In this document: positions 19,712-29,097 of the stretch, in pieces
Layout: each line of letters opens with the position of its first letter
Numbering within the stretch: the stretch's first letter is position 1
Assembly (NCBI GenBank): GCA_018664825.1
Contig: JABJNO010000022.1
Coordinates: 1-40,640, forward strand
Direction of reading: 5' to 3'
DNA from: Candidatus Parcubacteria bacterium
GTDB lineage: Bacteria; Patescibacteriota; Patescibacteriia; UBA1558; GWA2-36-10
Length of the DNA: 40,640 bases
Notes under the pieces: generated by a model
Databases searched by the model: none
Told to the model about the DNA's origin: nothing
What the model saw: only the letters and a program-made list of their open reading frames with translations
Position numbers and translations under genes: made by a program

Positions 19712-21257
19712 CAGACTCATCAGCGTAGACAGGGTTTATGTCAGGCGCTAGATTTAAGTTAGCCACAAAGACTTTGTGTCTAGCTTTTTCTGTAAGAATA
19801 TATTTAGCTCCAAAATTTTCTTTTATCAGGTTCCCTATGTCATATCTGATATCGCCAGTGGTAATGTCTATGTATGTTTTTTGTAGATCAGCATCATAGT
19901 TGTACATAAAAGTAGGATCAAGTCCTATTAGATAATAGTTGTGGTCATTGTGATAAAATAGTATAGGCCATTCGTCCCAGTCAGCATGAAAAATTATAGA
20001 ATTTTTTTCAGTATTTTCTTTTAGCCAAGTACTTGCTTCTGAAAATTTATCAAATGACCAACGGTCATTGAGGGAGGTGCGGGTTGTTTGTTTGTACATT
20101 GCTGGTACAAGCACTAGGGCCATAGCTATGATAGTCAGTCCTATGTAGTATTTTAGGTATCGAGGCATTTTTTGCCATTGGGATTTGATTTGTTTGTAGC
20201 CAATCATTTTTTTGACATCGGTAAATCCTGTGGCTACAAAAAATAATGCCAAGGGAGTGAAATATTCTATATAACGACGAGATTTGATAGATAAAAATAA
20301 AAAAATAAACATCAATAAAAAGCTAAACCAAGTGTTTAGGCTTATTTTTTTATAATTTGGTACCAAAAGCATCAGTATAAAGAATCCAGCAATAAAAATA
20401 TGAGGGACATCTGATATCAAATGCATGATAGTAGTGCCGTACCATTCTCCGCCAACATTGAATTGGTTGCCAAAATTGATAATGCCTATTTGAAATACTT
20501 GTTGATAATAAAAATTTAGATTTTGTGGCCAATAAGGATTGATAATTAGCCCCAAAAATAAGCCAGTCAAAAGAGCTAGGAATATTTTTATTTTTTGATC
20601 ATTTTTGTGTGAAAAAACTTTAAAAGTTCTACCCCAAAACATTTTTAATTTATCAGTATGGACATATTGATAAATTTTTTCAGCAATAAAATATATCAAA
20701 GTTATCAGTATAGCTAGCGGCCAGCCACCATATAGCCAGACAAAAACAAATCCCAAGACAACAGTTAGCCATATTTTTCTTTTTATCAAAGCAAAGATAA
20801 GTAGCCATAATAAAAGGAGGGATAGGCTGTTTGCTTTTATCAAGGCCAGTCGAAAGTTTAGGCCATTGAGCGTGATGAATAATATAGTAAACAAAAGAGG
20901 CCAAACAATCTCTAATTTTTTGAGGAGCCAATAGAAAACCATGATCATAGCTACTGTAAATACTACCGTAGCTATTTTGACAGCAATCAAGGGATTGTCA
21001 GTCAAATATGTAAAAGGCAATATCAATATATGATACAAAAGATGATGATCAGTAAAATTGTCTCGGAGAGTGCTAAATTGCATCCAGGGCATAGTCTGTA
21101 ATAATTGTCCGCTTTTTAAAAAGGAGACTATTTTGGCATGATAAAAACCATCAGGATCACCTATATATCTTGGCCACTGTAGCCAGCTATAATATAAAGA
21201 TATTATTGTAAAAACAAGAACGTAGTCTAGTTTCCACTTTTTTAGCTTTTTTAGCAT
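19689..21257 (-). CDS. GT-C membrane glycosyltransferase, STT3/PMT-like
   Basis: Multi-TM; IGDPDGFYHAKIV and DHHLLYHILILP resemble acidic/His loop motifs of STT3-like GT-C enzymes; soluble C-terminal part with WDEWPILFYHNDHNYYLIGLDPTF. Confidence 0.7.
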   Translation of the reverse strand: MLKKLKKWKLDYVLVFTIISLYYSWLQWPRYIGDPDGFYHAKIVSFLKSGQLLQTMPWMQFSTLRDNFTDHHLLYHILILPFTYLTDNPLIAVKIATVVFTVAMIMVFYWLLKKLEIVWPLLFTILFITLNGLNFRLALIKANSLSLLLLWLLIFALIKRKIWLTVVLGFVFVWLYGGWPLAILITLIYFIAEKIYQYVHTDKLKMFWGRTFKVFSHKNDQKIKIFLALLTGLFLGLIINPYWPQNLNFYYQQVFQIGIINFGNQFNVGGEWYGTTIMHLISDVPHIFIAGFFILMLLVPNYKKISLNTWFSFLLMFIFLFLSIKSRRYIEYFTPLALFFVATGFTDVKKMIGYKQIKSQWQKMPRYLKYYIGLTIIAMALVLVPAMYKQTTRTSLNDRWSFDKFSEASTWLKENTEKNSIIFHADWDEWPILFYHNDHNYYLIGLDPTFMYNYDADLQKTYIDITTGDIRYDIGNLIKENFGAKYILTEKARHKVFVANLNLAPDINPVYADESVIVYQID

Positions 21258-21279
21258 ATAGATAGTTTATCAGAAATAT

Positions 21280-21320
21280 GACAAAAGAAAAATCTCCGCC
21301 AGGCATGGGTACGGAGATTT
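21280..21320 (-). terminator. Terminator-like hairpin in the leader of the GT-C gene
   Basis: Minus strand AAATCTCCG-13 nt-CGGAGATTTTTCTTTT. Confidence 0.65.
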
Positions 21321-21362
21321 ATATTTGCGATTAAAATTTTCTTACTGAACAATGATATATCC

Positions 21363-21391
21363 ATCTTATTCTTTATTTTTTTAATAGTCAA
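21363..21391 (-). promoter_or_regulatory. Candidate minus-strand promoter upstream of the terminator-like hairpin
   Basis: TTGACT (21391-21386), 17 nt, TAAGAT (21368-21363). Confidence 0.45.
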
Positions 21392-21512
21392 GTCATTTTT
21401 TACACAAGCTCAAGAAAAGCCTTTAAGCATTGATTTTTTGCTATATAATTGCTAATATTAATTTGAACATACATAAGTTTAAGCTTATGTTTTATTTTTA
21501 AAATAGTTAATT

Positions 21513-22217
21513 ATGAGTGGACATTCCAAGTGGTCAACTATAAAGCGTGCCAAAGAAGCCAAAGATGCAAAGCGTAGTAATATTTTTACTAAGCTATCAA
21601 AAAATATAGTAGTAGCAGCTAGAGGAGGTTCTGATCCTGATACAAATTTTCAATTACGAATGGCTATGGATAAAGCCAGAGCTCTTAGTATGCCAAAAGA
21701 CAATATTGAAAGAGCTATCAAAAAAGGAAGTGGTGAGGATGAAGGTGGACACATAGAAAGTCTTCTGTATGAGGGCTATGGACCAGGCGGAGTGGCTATA
21801 ATCATAGAGGTGCTGACTGACAACAAAAATAGAGCAATATCAAACATAAAACATATATTATCAAAGCGCGGTGGAAATTTAGGAAATGATGGTAGTGTAA
21901 AATGGATGTTTGAGACCAAGGGAGAAATAGTTTTGGATAAAAAAGAAATAAACGAGGATGAAGAATTAAAAATTATCGAAGCTGGAGCAGAAGATATAGT
22001 AAACGACGAAGAAATAAAAATAATTACCAGTATAGATGATTTGGAAAAAGTAAAAAATCAACTTCAAGAATTTGGTTTTGATGTGAAAACATCAGATATG
22101 ATATATTTAGCCAAAGACAAAGTAGAGGCCAAGGACGAAGAAAAGCTCCTGGGTCTCCTGGATGCTTTGGACGACGACGACGACATCAACAATATTTATA
22201 CTAATGCCAACATCTAA
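21513..22217 (+). CDS. yebC: YebC/PmpR family protein
   Basis: MSGHSKWSTIKRAKEAKDAKRSNIFTKLSKNIVVAARGG; MPKDNIERAIKKGSG; LYEGYGPGGVAIIIE. Confidence 0.97.
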   Translation: MSGHSKWSTIKRAKEAKDAKRSNIFTKLSKNIVVAARGGSDPDTNFQLRMAMDKARALSMPKDNIERAIKKGSGEDEGGHIESLLYEGYGPGGVAIIIEVLTDNKNRAISNIKHILSKRGGNLGNDGSVKWMFETKGEIVLDKKEINEDEELKIIEAGAEDIVNDEEIKIITSIDDLEKVKNQLQEFGFDVKTSDMIYLAKDKVEAKDEEKLLGLLDALDDDDDINNIYTNANI

Positions 22218-22714
22218 TGTCAATTCAAAAAACAACAATTTTGGGATTTGATCCCGGTATAGCTGATACTGGTTTTGGTATTATAGAAAAAATAGGAAAC
22301 AAGATAAAATTTGTAGACACCGGTAGTATCCAAACTTCTAAGGAAAAAGATTTTTGTGATCGTTTGGAAGAAATCTATGAAGCGGTAGATAAAATCATCA
22401 AAAAACATAAACCAGATATAGTGGGGGTGGAAAAATTATTTTTTGCTAAAAATGTAAAAACTGCCATGGATGTAGCGCAGGCAAGAGGGGTGATTATGTT
22501 GGGTATCAAAAAAAACAAAATAAAGCCATTGGAATTTACTCCTATGCAAATAAAACAAGCGGTTGCCGCCAGTGGAGCAGCAAACAAAAAGCAGGTTGGT
22601 CTAATGGTCAAAACAATTTTGAACCTCAATGCTGTACCAAAGCCAGATGATGCGGCCGATGCACTAGCCGTGGCCATTACTTCATCTTTTTATAATAAAA
22701 AATTAGTTTCTTAG
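22217..22714 (+). CDS. ruvC: Crossover junction endodeoxyribonuclease RuvC
   Basis: ILGFDPGIADTGFGII; GVEKLFFAKNVKTAMDVAQARGV; PDDAADALAVAI. Confidence 0.96.
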   Translation: MSIQKTTILGFDPGIADTGFGIIEKIGNKIKFVDTGSIQTSKEKDFCDRLEEIYEAVDKIIKKHKPDIVGVEKLFFAKNVKTAMDVAQARGVIMLGIKKNKIKPLEFTPMQIKQAVAASGAANKKQVGLMVKTILNLNAVPKPDDAADALAVAITSSFYNKKLVS

Positions 22715-22715
22715 T

Positions 22716-24194
22716 ATGAAAAAATTAAAAATAGTATCAGTAAGCTCAGAGGTAGATCCGTATTCAAAGACGGGTGGTTTGGCAGATGTAGCCAGATCTT
22801 TACCCAAGTCTTTGCATCGTCTGGGACATGATGTGATGATCGTCACTCCGTTTTATAAAAAAGTAATTGATCAAAAAAAACATAAACTAGAAAAAATATA
22901 CAGTGATGTCAAAGTGCGCATTGATAAAAAAAACGAAGTAAAGGTAAGTTATTATAGAACAGAGCTTTTGCCTGGCTTGAGAGTATATTTTGTTCGCAAT
23001 GATAAGTTTTTTTCAAGACGCAAAGATCTTTATGGATCTTCACATGAAAATGCTAGATTTTATATGTTTGATGTAGCGGTTTTAAAATTGATATCTTTAC
23101 TCAAACACAAGGCAGATATTATCCATTGTCATGATTGGCAGACAGGACTGATTCCTTATCTCAAGAATACTAGTTTCAAAAAAAGTCAGACCATGGCCAA
23201 AACAGCTACTGTTTTTACAATTCATAACTTAGTATTTCAATTGGGTAGAAATTGGTGGGAGATACCTTTGAACAAAAAAGATAAAGGAACCGGCTCCCTG
23301 CCTCTTTTTAATGATCCAAATTTGGAGTACGTCAATTTTGCCAAAAGAGCAATCCTAAACGCCGATGCACTCAATACAGTATCAGAAACATACGCCGAAG
23401 AAATATTAAAACCAAGCTTTGGTCAAGATTTGCAAAGAATATTGATAAACAGAAAGAAAAAATTATTTGGTGTGGTCAATGGTATAGACAATAAAGAGTT
23501 TAATCCAAATAATGATCCAAGTATCAAGGTAAACTATGATCACAAAAAATTGCAAAGAAAAAAAATAAACAAAAAATATATTCAAAAATTGTTTAAGCTG
23601 CCAATCAGAGAAGATGTCCCTGTGATTTGTAGTACCTCTCGACTTACTTATCAAAAAGGATTTGAATTGATACTGAGGATTATACACAAGATAATGCATT
23701 TTGATATGCAAATGATCATCGCTGGTGCGGGAGATAAAAAATATATTAGTGAGCTCAAAAAAGTTGCCAAAAAATATCCAGACAAATTAGTAATCATTCC
23801 TTCACATGAAAAAACTCTAAAATATGAAAACCAACTTTATGCAGGTTCTGATATGATATTGATTCCTTCTCATCATGAGCCCTGTGGTATCAATCAGATG
23901 AAAGCTTTTCGTTATGGTTGTGCTCCGATTGTCAGGAGTACAGGGGGCCTCAATGATACGGTAATAAATTATGAGCCGGGTAACGAGGGAAATGGCTTTA
24001 AATTTAAGAATTTTAGCTCCAAAGAATTATTGGTAGCAATAACTCGAGCTTTGGAGACTTACAAATATCACAAAGTTTGGCGAGATTTAATTTGTCGTGG
24101 TATGAAACCATCATTTTCTTGGGAGCATCCCGCCAAAAAATATATAGATCTTTATAAAAAGGCTCTAAAATTTAAAAAAGAAAAAGATGAATAA
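22716..24194 (+). CDS. Glycogen/starch synthase family GT5, paralogue 1 (divergent)
   Basis: VSSEVDPYSKTGGLADVARSLPKSL; HCHDWQTGLIPYL; FTIHNLVFQ; SHHEPCGINQMKAFRYGCAPIVRSTGGLNDTV. Confidence 0.92.
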   Translation: MKKLKIVSVSSEVDPYSKTGGLADVARSLPKSLHRLGHDVMIVTPFYKKVIDQKKHKLEKIYSDVKVRIDKKNEVKVSYYRTELLPGLRVYFVRNDKFFSRRKDLYGSSHENARFYMFDVAVLKLISLLKHKADIIHCHDWQTGLIPYLKNTSFKKSQTMAKTATVFTIHNLVFQLGRNWWEIPLNKKDKGTGSLPLFNDPNLEYVNFAKRAILNADALNTVSETYAEEILKPSFGQDLQRILINRKKKLFGVVNGIDNKEFNPNNDPSIKVNYDHKKLQRKKINKKYIQKLFKLPIREDVPVICSTSRLTYQKGFELILRIIHKIMHFDMQMIIAGAGDKKYISELKKVAKKYPDKLVIIPSHEKTLKYENQLYAGSDMILIPSHHEPCGINQMKAFRYGCAPIVRSTGGLNDTVINYEPGNEGNGFKFKNFSSKELLVAITRALETYKYHKVWRDLICRGMKPSFSWEHPAKKYIDLYKKALKFKKEKDE

Positions 24195-25341
24195 AATAAC
24201 TTGGGTAAACTTTTTTCATATTTATCAACCCCCTTGGCAGCAAAGAGGTGTAATCGAACAAATAGCCATAGAAAGCTATGAATATTTGATTACTTTATTT
24301 GAAAAATATCCAGAATTTAAGGCCAGCATAAATATAACTGGTAGCCTATTAGAGCAGTTGAATGATATTAGACCTGATTTGTTAGCCAGATTGCAGAAAA
24401 TAGCTAGAAAGGGGCAAATAGAGCTCACAGGGTCATCAAAATATCATGCTTTATTACCTTTATTACCTGATTTAGAGATAAAAAGACAAATAGAGTTAAA
24501 TCAGGAAGTTTTGGGTCAATATTTTGATTTGGATAAAATTAAGGGATTTTATTTACCAGAAATGTCATTTAGTTTGTCAGCTGCCAAAATTATCAAAAAA
24601 TTAGGTTTTGAGTGGCTTATTTTGGATGAAATTCATTATAAAGAAAAAATAGATAATCAGATTTTATACAAAATAAAAAAACTCGGCCTGAAGGTAGTTT
24701 TTAGAAATAGAAAATTTTCAAAATCTTATCCAGCTGAAATTATTTTTAATAAATTCAAGAAAAAGTTTGAATCAGAAACAATTATTACGGGTACAGACGG
24801 TGAAATATACGGACATTTCCATGAAGACTGGCAAGGGCATCTAGAAAAAATACTACAAAAAAAATATTTGCAAGTAATGAGTATAAGTAAATATTTGGAG
24901 ACTTTGAAAAAAACAAAAAATATAGATGTACGAGCAGCTTCTTGGGAAAGTACCGAAGCAGAACTAAAAAACAAGACACCTTATAGTCTTTGGAGTAATC
25001 CAAAAAACAAAATTCATAAATTGCTTTGGCAGATGGTAGATTTTGCTGAGCAGATGGTCAGTAAATATAAAAAAGATAAAAATTGGCAGTGGTCTAGGCA
25101 GCATTTAGATAGAGGTGTGTCCTCTTGTACTTTTTGGTGGGCCACAGGCAAGAGGCCATCGGCATTTTCTCCGCTTACTTGGAATCCAGACATGATAGAC
25201 AATGGTAGTGAGGAATTAATTAAAGTTGTTAGATCTTTGGAAAGTGCAACAACTAAAGAAAAAATTAAAGCAGAGAAATTGTATATAGAAATCAAAAAAA
25301 ATACCTGGCTTACTCATTGGCGTAAATACAATAAAAAATAA
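24187..25341 (+). CDS. Glycoside hydrolase family 57-like (alpha-amylase/4-alpha-glucanotransferase)
   Basis: WVNFFHIYQPP, GFYLPEMSFS, ITGTDGEIYGHFHED correspond to GH57 conserved regions. Confidence 0.85.
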   Translation: MNKITWVNFFHIYQPPWQQRGVIEQIAIESYEYLITLFEKYPEFKASINITGSLLEQLNDIRPDLLARLQKIARKGQIELTGSSKYHALLPLLPDLEIKRQIELNQEVLGQYFDLDKIKGFYLPEMSFSLSAAKIIKKLGFEWLILDEIHYKEKIDNQILYKIKKLGLKVVFRNRKFSKSYPAEIIFNKFKKKFESETIITGTDGEIYGHFHEDWQGHLEKILQKKYLQVMSISKYLETLKKTKNIDVRAASWESTEAELKNKTPYSLWSNPKNKIHKLLWQMVDFAEQMVSKYKKDKNWQWSRQHLDRGVSSCTFWWATGKRPSAFSPLTWNPDMIDNGSEELIKVVRSLESATTKEKIKAEKLYIEIKKNTWLTHWRKYNKK

Positions 25342-25342
25342 T

Positions 25343-26419
25343 ATGGCAAGACAAACATTATCAAAGGGAGAAAAGGAAGAAATAGCAAAGGTAGCAAATC
25401 AAAAATTTGCTGAAGGTTTGCTTAAAAAAGAATTACCAAAATATTTTGATGATTTTAAAGAATTAAAAAGCTTGAGTTTAAAACCTTTTAAGAATCACCT
25501 TGGTAAAAGTAGTGCAGTTTTTGTAGTTGAGTATTTGATAAAATATTTAGACAAAGATGGCTCTTCCAAGGAGTTGGATTTATTTTGTTCTGCCCACACC
25601 GATGGATCAAGGGAGGGGGCGTACATCAAAACAAAATTTTTGTATGAACAGGGGTTTGATAAAGGTAAATATAGAGTATCCAAGCCTTTATTTTTTGTGC
25701 CAGAGCAAAAAGCCTTTGTTTATGTGGCTTCTATTGGAGAGAGTTTATTTAAATTTTTCAAAGAAGATCCAGGGGCCGATTTGGATTCGGCCTTAACCTT
25801 GGCGGCTGGCTGGATAAAAAAACTTCATGGCTTTGATTTGAAAAAAAATAAATTTGATTGGCCTGATTTTAGGGTAGCCAATATGATACCAACTCCAGAA
25901 AAGTTTATGGCTGATTTTATAGAAGACGACAAAGAACAAGGTAAATTGGTGACTGACCTTTATAATCAAATGCATGAGTTGGAGCTAAAATATCAAACAG
26001 AGTATCCACAATCTTTGATTTATGGAGATTATCATCCAGAAAATATTATCATAAATGGTTTGGATGCTAGTGACTTGGAAATGATTGATTTTACCGATCT
26101 GGCCTTGGGCGATCCAATGGTAGACTTGGGAGCTTTTATTCAGCAGTTTGATTTTATGGGGCACAATTTTGTATCTAGAGAAAAAATAAACCAGAATAAA
26201 AAACTTTTTGTGGAAGCTTATTTCAAAAAACCATTAGATGAAATAAAAACAGAATACATAAAAAGAATAAATCTTTATCAATCTTGGACAGCTTTACGGA
26301 CAGCTATATTTTTGTTTTATATGAGAGATATGGACAATCCGATTCATGATTTATTAGAAGATTGTAAAAATTATATTAACTTGTCAGCAAAAGAGGAAAA
26401 AGAAATTAATTTACACTAA
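25343..26419 (+). CDS. APH-family phosphotransferase (small-molecule kinase)
   Basis: LIYGDYHPENIIING...MIDFTDLALGDPMVDLGAF matches the APH Brenner motif and metal-binding loop. Confidence 0.82.
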   Translation: MARQTLSKGEKEEIAKVANQKFAEGLLKKELPKYFDDFKELKSLSLKPFKNHLGKSSAVFVVEYLIKYLDKDGSSKELDLFCSAHTDGSREGAYIKTKFLYEQGFDKGKYRVSKPLFFVPEQKAFVYVASIGESLFKFFKEDPGADLDSALTLAAGWIKKLHGFDLKKNKFDWPDFRVANMIPTPEKFMADFIEDDKEQGKLVTDLYNQMHELELKYQTEYPQSLIYGDYHPENIIINGLDASDLEMIDFTDLALGDPMVDLGAFIQQFDFMGHNFVSREKINQNKKLFVEAYFKKPLDEIKTEYIKRINLYQSWTALRTAIFLFYMRDMDNPIHDLLEDCKNYINLSAKEEKEINLH

Positions 26420-26421
26420 GT

Positions 26422-27000
26422 ATGAAAAATCCAAAACACAACATCATCTTTGAGGGGCCAGAGTTGGCGGGTAAAAGTTTTTTGATGAGCGAAATTTATA
26501 ATTTTTTGGAACCAAAATACAACACAGGTGGAAAAATATTAGATGGTTGCCACTGGTTCAATTGTGATGTAGGTATTTTTGGTACAAAATTTGGTGAAGT
26601 TGTTGTAGAAAAATATTTGGATTTGATGGAGGCTATAAGTGATACAAATGTAATGGCAGAAAAATTTCATCTTACTGAGGCTGTCTACCAAAGACTTTAT
26701 CATGAAAAAGAATTTGATTATAAAGATATTGAAGATCGTCTAAAAAAACTAAATACAAAGATTATTTTGGTCACTTTTGATGAAGATGAAAAAATGTTGT
26801 CCAAGCGACTAGAAGATAGGCTCAATCTTTATCCTCACTATAGCCGAATAGCTCAAAAACCAGGGGATTATATCAAACAACAACGAGTGTATCTTCAGCT
26901 CATAAAAGACAGTCAACTTGAGTATTTGGTGGTCAATGCTTCACAATTGCCAAACCCAGAAATAGTCGAGCAAATTTTAAAATTTTTAAAAGAAAAATAG
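26422..27000 (+). CDS. P-loop kinase, thymidylate-kinase-like
   Basis: IIFEGPELAGKSFLMSEIYNFL Walker A; LEDRLNLYPHYSRIAQKP lid-like segment. Confidence 0.65.
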   Translation: MKNPKHNIIFEGPELAGKSFLMSEIYNFLEPKYNTGGKILDGCHWFNCDVGIFGTKFGEVVVEKYLDLMEAISDTNVMAEKFHLTEAVYQRLYHEKEFDYKDIEDRLKKLNTKIILVTFDEDEKMLSKRLEDRLNLYPHYSRIAQKPGDYIKQQRVYLQLIKDSQLEYLVVNASQLPNPEIVEQILKFLKEK

Positions 27001-27004
27001 ACCA

Positions 27005-27046
27005 ATAAAAGCACCTTTTTAAAATTAGTATAAGAAGGTGTTTTTT
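27005..27046 (+). terminator. Intrinsic terminator whose T-tract abuts the next promoter
   Basis: GCACCTTTTT...AAGAAGGTGTTTTTT, immediately followed by GATATAAT. Confidence 0.65.
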
Positions 27047-27054
27047 GATATAAT
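27046..27054 (+). promoter_or_regulatory. Extended -10 promoter for ROK kinase gene
   Basis: TGA-TATAAT (TATAAT 27049-27054); ATG at 27080. Confidence 0.55.
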
Positions 27055-27079
27055 AGATGTGTAATTTTTAAAGATTTTA

Positions 27080-27925
27080 ATGAAAAAAGCTTTTGTAGGT
27101 TTTGATGTAGGAGGTACAAATATAGAGGCTGGCCTAGTATCCGAGCAAGGCAAGATTTTGGCTCTTTTTTCACACCCAGCTCAGACAAACAAAGGCAAAA
27201 AACAAATAGCTCAAAATACGATCAAAGTATTGGAAAAGCTTTTGACTCCGGATATAAAATGTTTAGGAATTTGTTTGGCCTGGCCCAGTCCAGCTAATAT
27301 GCCTTTGACTATTTCGGAGATAAAGAAAATTATCAGTCAAAAGTATAAGTGCCCTGTATTTTTTGAAAATGATGCTAACTTATTTACTTTGACTGAAGCA
27401 CTGAGAGGGCAGGGTAAAAAACATAAAACAGTGGTAGGTGTTACCCTTGGTACAGGCGTCGGTTGTGGAGTGGTAGATAACAAGAAAATATTCAATGGTC
27501 GCGGAGAGGCTTCTGAGTTTGGACACGTATCTTTAAATTTTGATGGACCGAAATGTGTTTGTGGTAATAAAGGTTGTTTTGAAGAATATGCTGGTTCCAG
27601 GGCTTTGAAGCGCTTGGCCAAGAAATATAAATTAACCGCCAAGAATGGACAAGAACTTTATAATCTAGCAAGACAGGGTAATAAAAAAGCTTTGAAGCTT
27701 TGGCAAGAATTTGGTAAGTATTTAGGCATTGGTTTAACATCAATAACAAATGCTTATGATCCGGATGTTATTATTTTAGGAGGACAAATTTCCAAGGCTT
27801 ATAAATATTTTGACAAAGCAATGAAACAAGAAATAAAAACCAAAGCTTTGTTGAAGCCACCAATAATCAAAGTATCAAAATTTAAAAATGCAGCTATAGC
27901 GGCAGCAGCTTTCGCTAGCAAATAA
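27080..27925 (+). CDS. ROK family sugar kinase (glucokinase-like)
   Basis: AFVGFDVGGTNIEAGLV; ENDANLFTLTEA; GVTLGTGVGCGVV; FGHVSLNFDGPKCVCGNKGCFEEYAG. Confidence 0.93.
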   Translation: MKKAFVGFDVGGTNIEAGLVSEQGKILALFSHPAQTNKGKKQIAQNTIKVLEKLLTPDIKCLGICLAWPSPANMPLTISEIKKIISQKYKCPVFFENDANLFTLTEALRGQGKKHKTVVGVTLGTGVGCGVVDNKKIFNGRGEASEFGHVSLNFDGPKCVCGNKGCFEEYAGSRALKRLAKKYKLTAKNGQELYNLARQGNKKALKLWQEFGKYLGIGLTSITNAYDPDVIILGGQISKAYKYFDKAMKQEIKTKALLKPPIIKVSKFKNAAIAAAAFASK

Positions 27926-27930
27926 TTTTT

Positions 27931-29088
27931 ATGAAAGATTATACACAAGATTGTTACAAAGAAGCCATTAAAGTATTAAAAGCAAATTCTACAAAATTTG
28001 GTGTATTGGCTAGTGGTAAATCTGCCAAGGCCAAGGGTAGAAGTTATCGTTCGGTTTTTGGTAGAGATGCTTCAATATCATCTATGGGCATGGTTTTGAG
28101 TAAAGATAAAATATTACTAACTGCAGCTCGTCATAGCCTAGAAACTTTGGCCAAATATCAAGCTGATAATGGTCAAATAGCTTTTTGGGTAAAACCAGAA
28201 AAGAAGGAAGCGGATTTTTATTATACCGGTTCTATTGATTCTACTTTATGGTGGCTTATTGCTATCAAGTTTTTTGATAAAAATACAAAACAGAGCTTGA
28301 GCAAAAAGTTTAGTAAGCAGATTAAAAAAGCCATCAATTGGTTGGAGTGCCAAGAACATCCCAATTTTCATCTTTTGAGTCAAAACGAAACTAGTGACTG
28401 GGCCGACTTGATGCCTCGTACTGGTTTTGTACTTTATAGCAACTCTCTTTGGTATTGGGTAAAGCGTATGTACAATCTAAACAAGGCGGATCAAACCAAA
28501 GAATATTTTAATTATATTTTTGATAGAGCAAGTACTCCAAGTAAAAAAGTATTCAAAGAAAATACAAGACTAGAAAAATTACTTTCTCATATCAAAAAAA
28601 ATAAAAAAGATCCAAGCTATCTTAGTTTTGTAAATTATACTTTTTATGGAACAGAGGGTGATGTCTTTGGGAATATATTGGCTTGCCTGGTTGGCTTGGC
28701 TGATGACAAAAAGACAGAAGAGGTTATTGATTATTTATTGGCTCAAAATGCCAACAAACCACATCCAATCAAAGCAACCCTTAGGCCGATAAATAGAAAG
28801 GATAATATTTGGCGACCTTATATGTATCATTTGAAGCTAAATAAAGTAAATGAATATCACAATGGTGGTATCTGGCCTTTTATTGGAGGATTTTGGGTGA
28901 TGCTTCTAAATATTTTTGACCAAGAAATTTCTCACGAAGCATTAAATAACCTTGCCAAGTTGAACAAACAAAACAATTGGCAATTCAATGAATGGTTTCA
29001 TGGGAAAAATGGTAAAGCCATGGGTATGCCACAACAATCATGGAATGCAGCCATGTATATAGTGGCTTATAAAAGTTTAAATAATTAA
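27931..29088 (+). CDS. Glycogen debranching enzyme-like (amylo-alpha-1,6-glucosidase / (alpha/alpha)6-barrel hydrolase)
   Basis: SVFGRDASISSMGMVL; YYTGSIDSTLWWLIAIKFF; NGGIWPFIGGFWVMLL; EWFHGKNGKAMGMPQQSWNAAMYI. Confidence 0.78.
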   Translation: MKDYTQDCYKEAIKVLKANSTKFGVLASGKSAKAKGRSYRSVFGRDASISSMGMVLSKDKILLTAARHSLETLAKYQADNGQIAFWVKPEKKEADFYYTGSIDSTLWWLIAIKFFDKNTKQSLSKKFSKQIKKAINWLECQEHPNFHLLSQNETSDWADLMPRTGFVLYSNSLWYWVKRMYNLNKADQTKEYFNYIFDRASTPSKKVFKENTRLEKLLSHIKKNKKDPSYLSFVNYTFYGTEGDVFGNILACLVGLADDKKTEEVIDYLLAQNANKPHPIKATLRPINRKDNIWRPYMYHLKLNKVNEYHNGGIWPFIGGFWVMLLNIFDQEISHEALNNLAKLNKQNNWQFNEWFHGKNGKAMGMPQQSWNAAMYIVAYKSLNN

Positions 29089-29097
29089 TTTTATATA

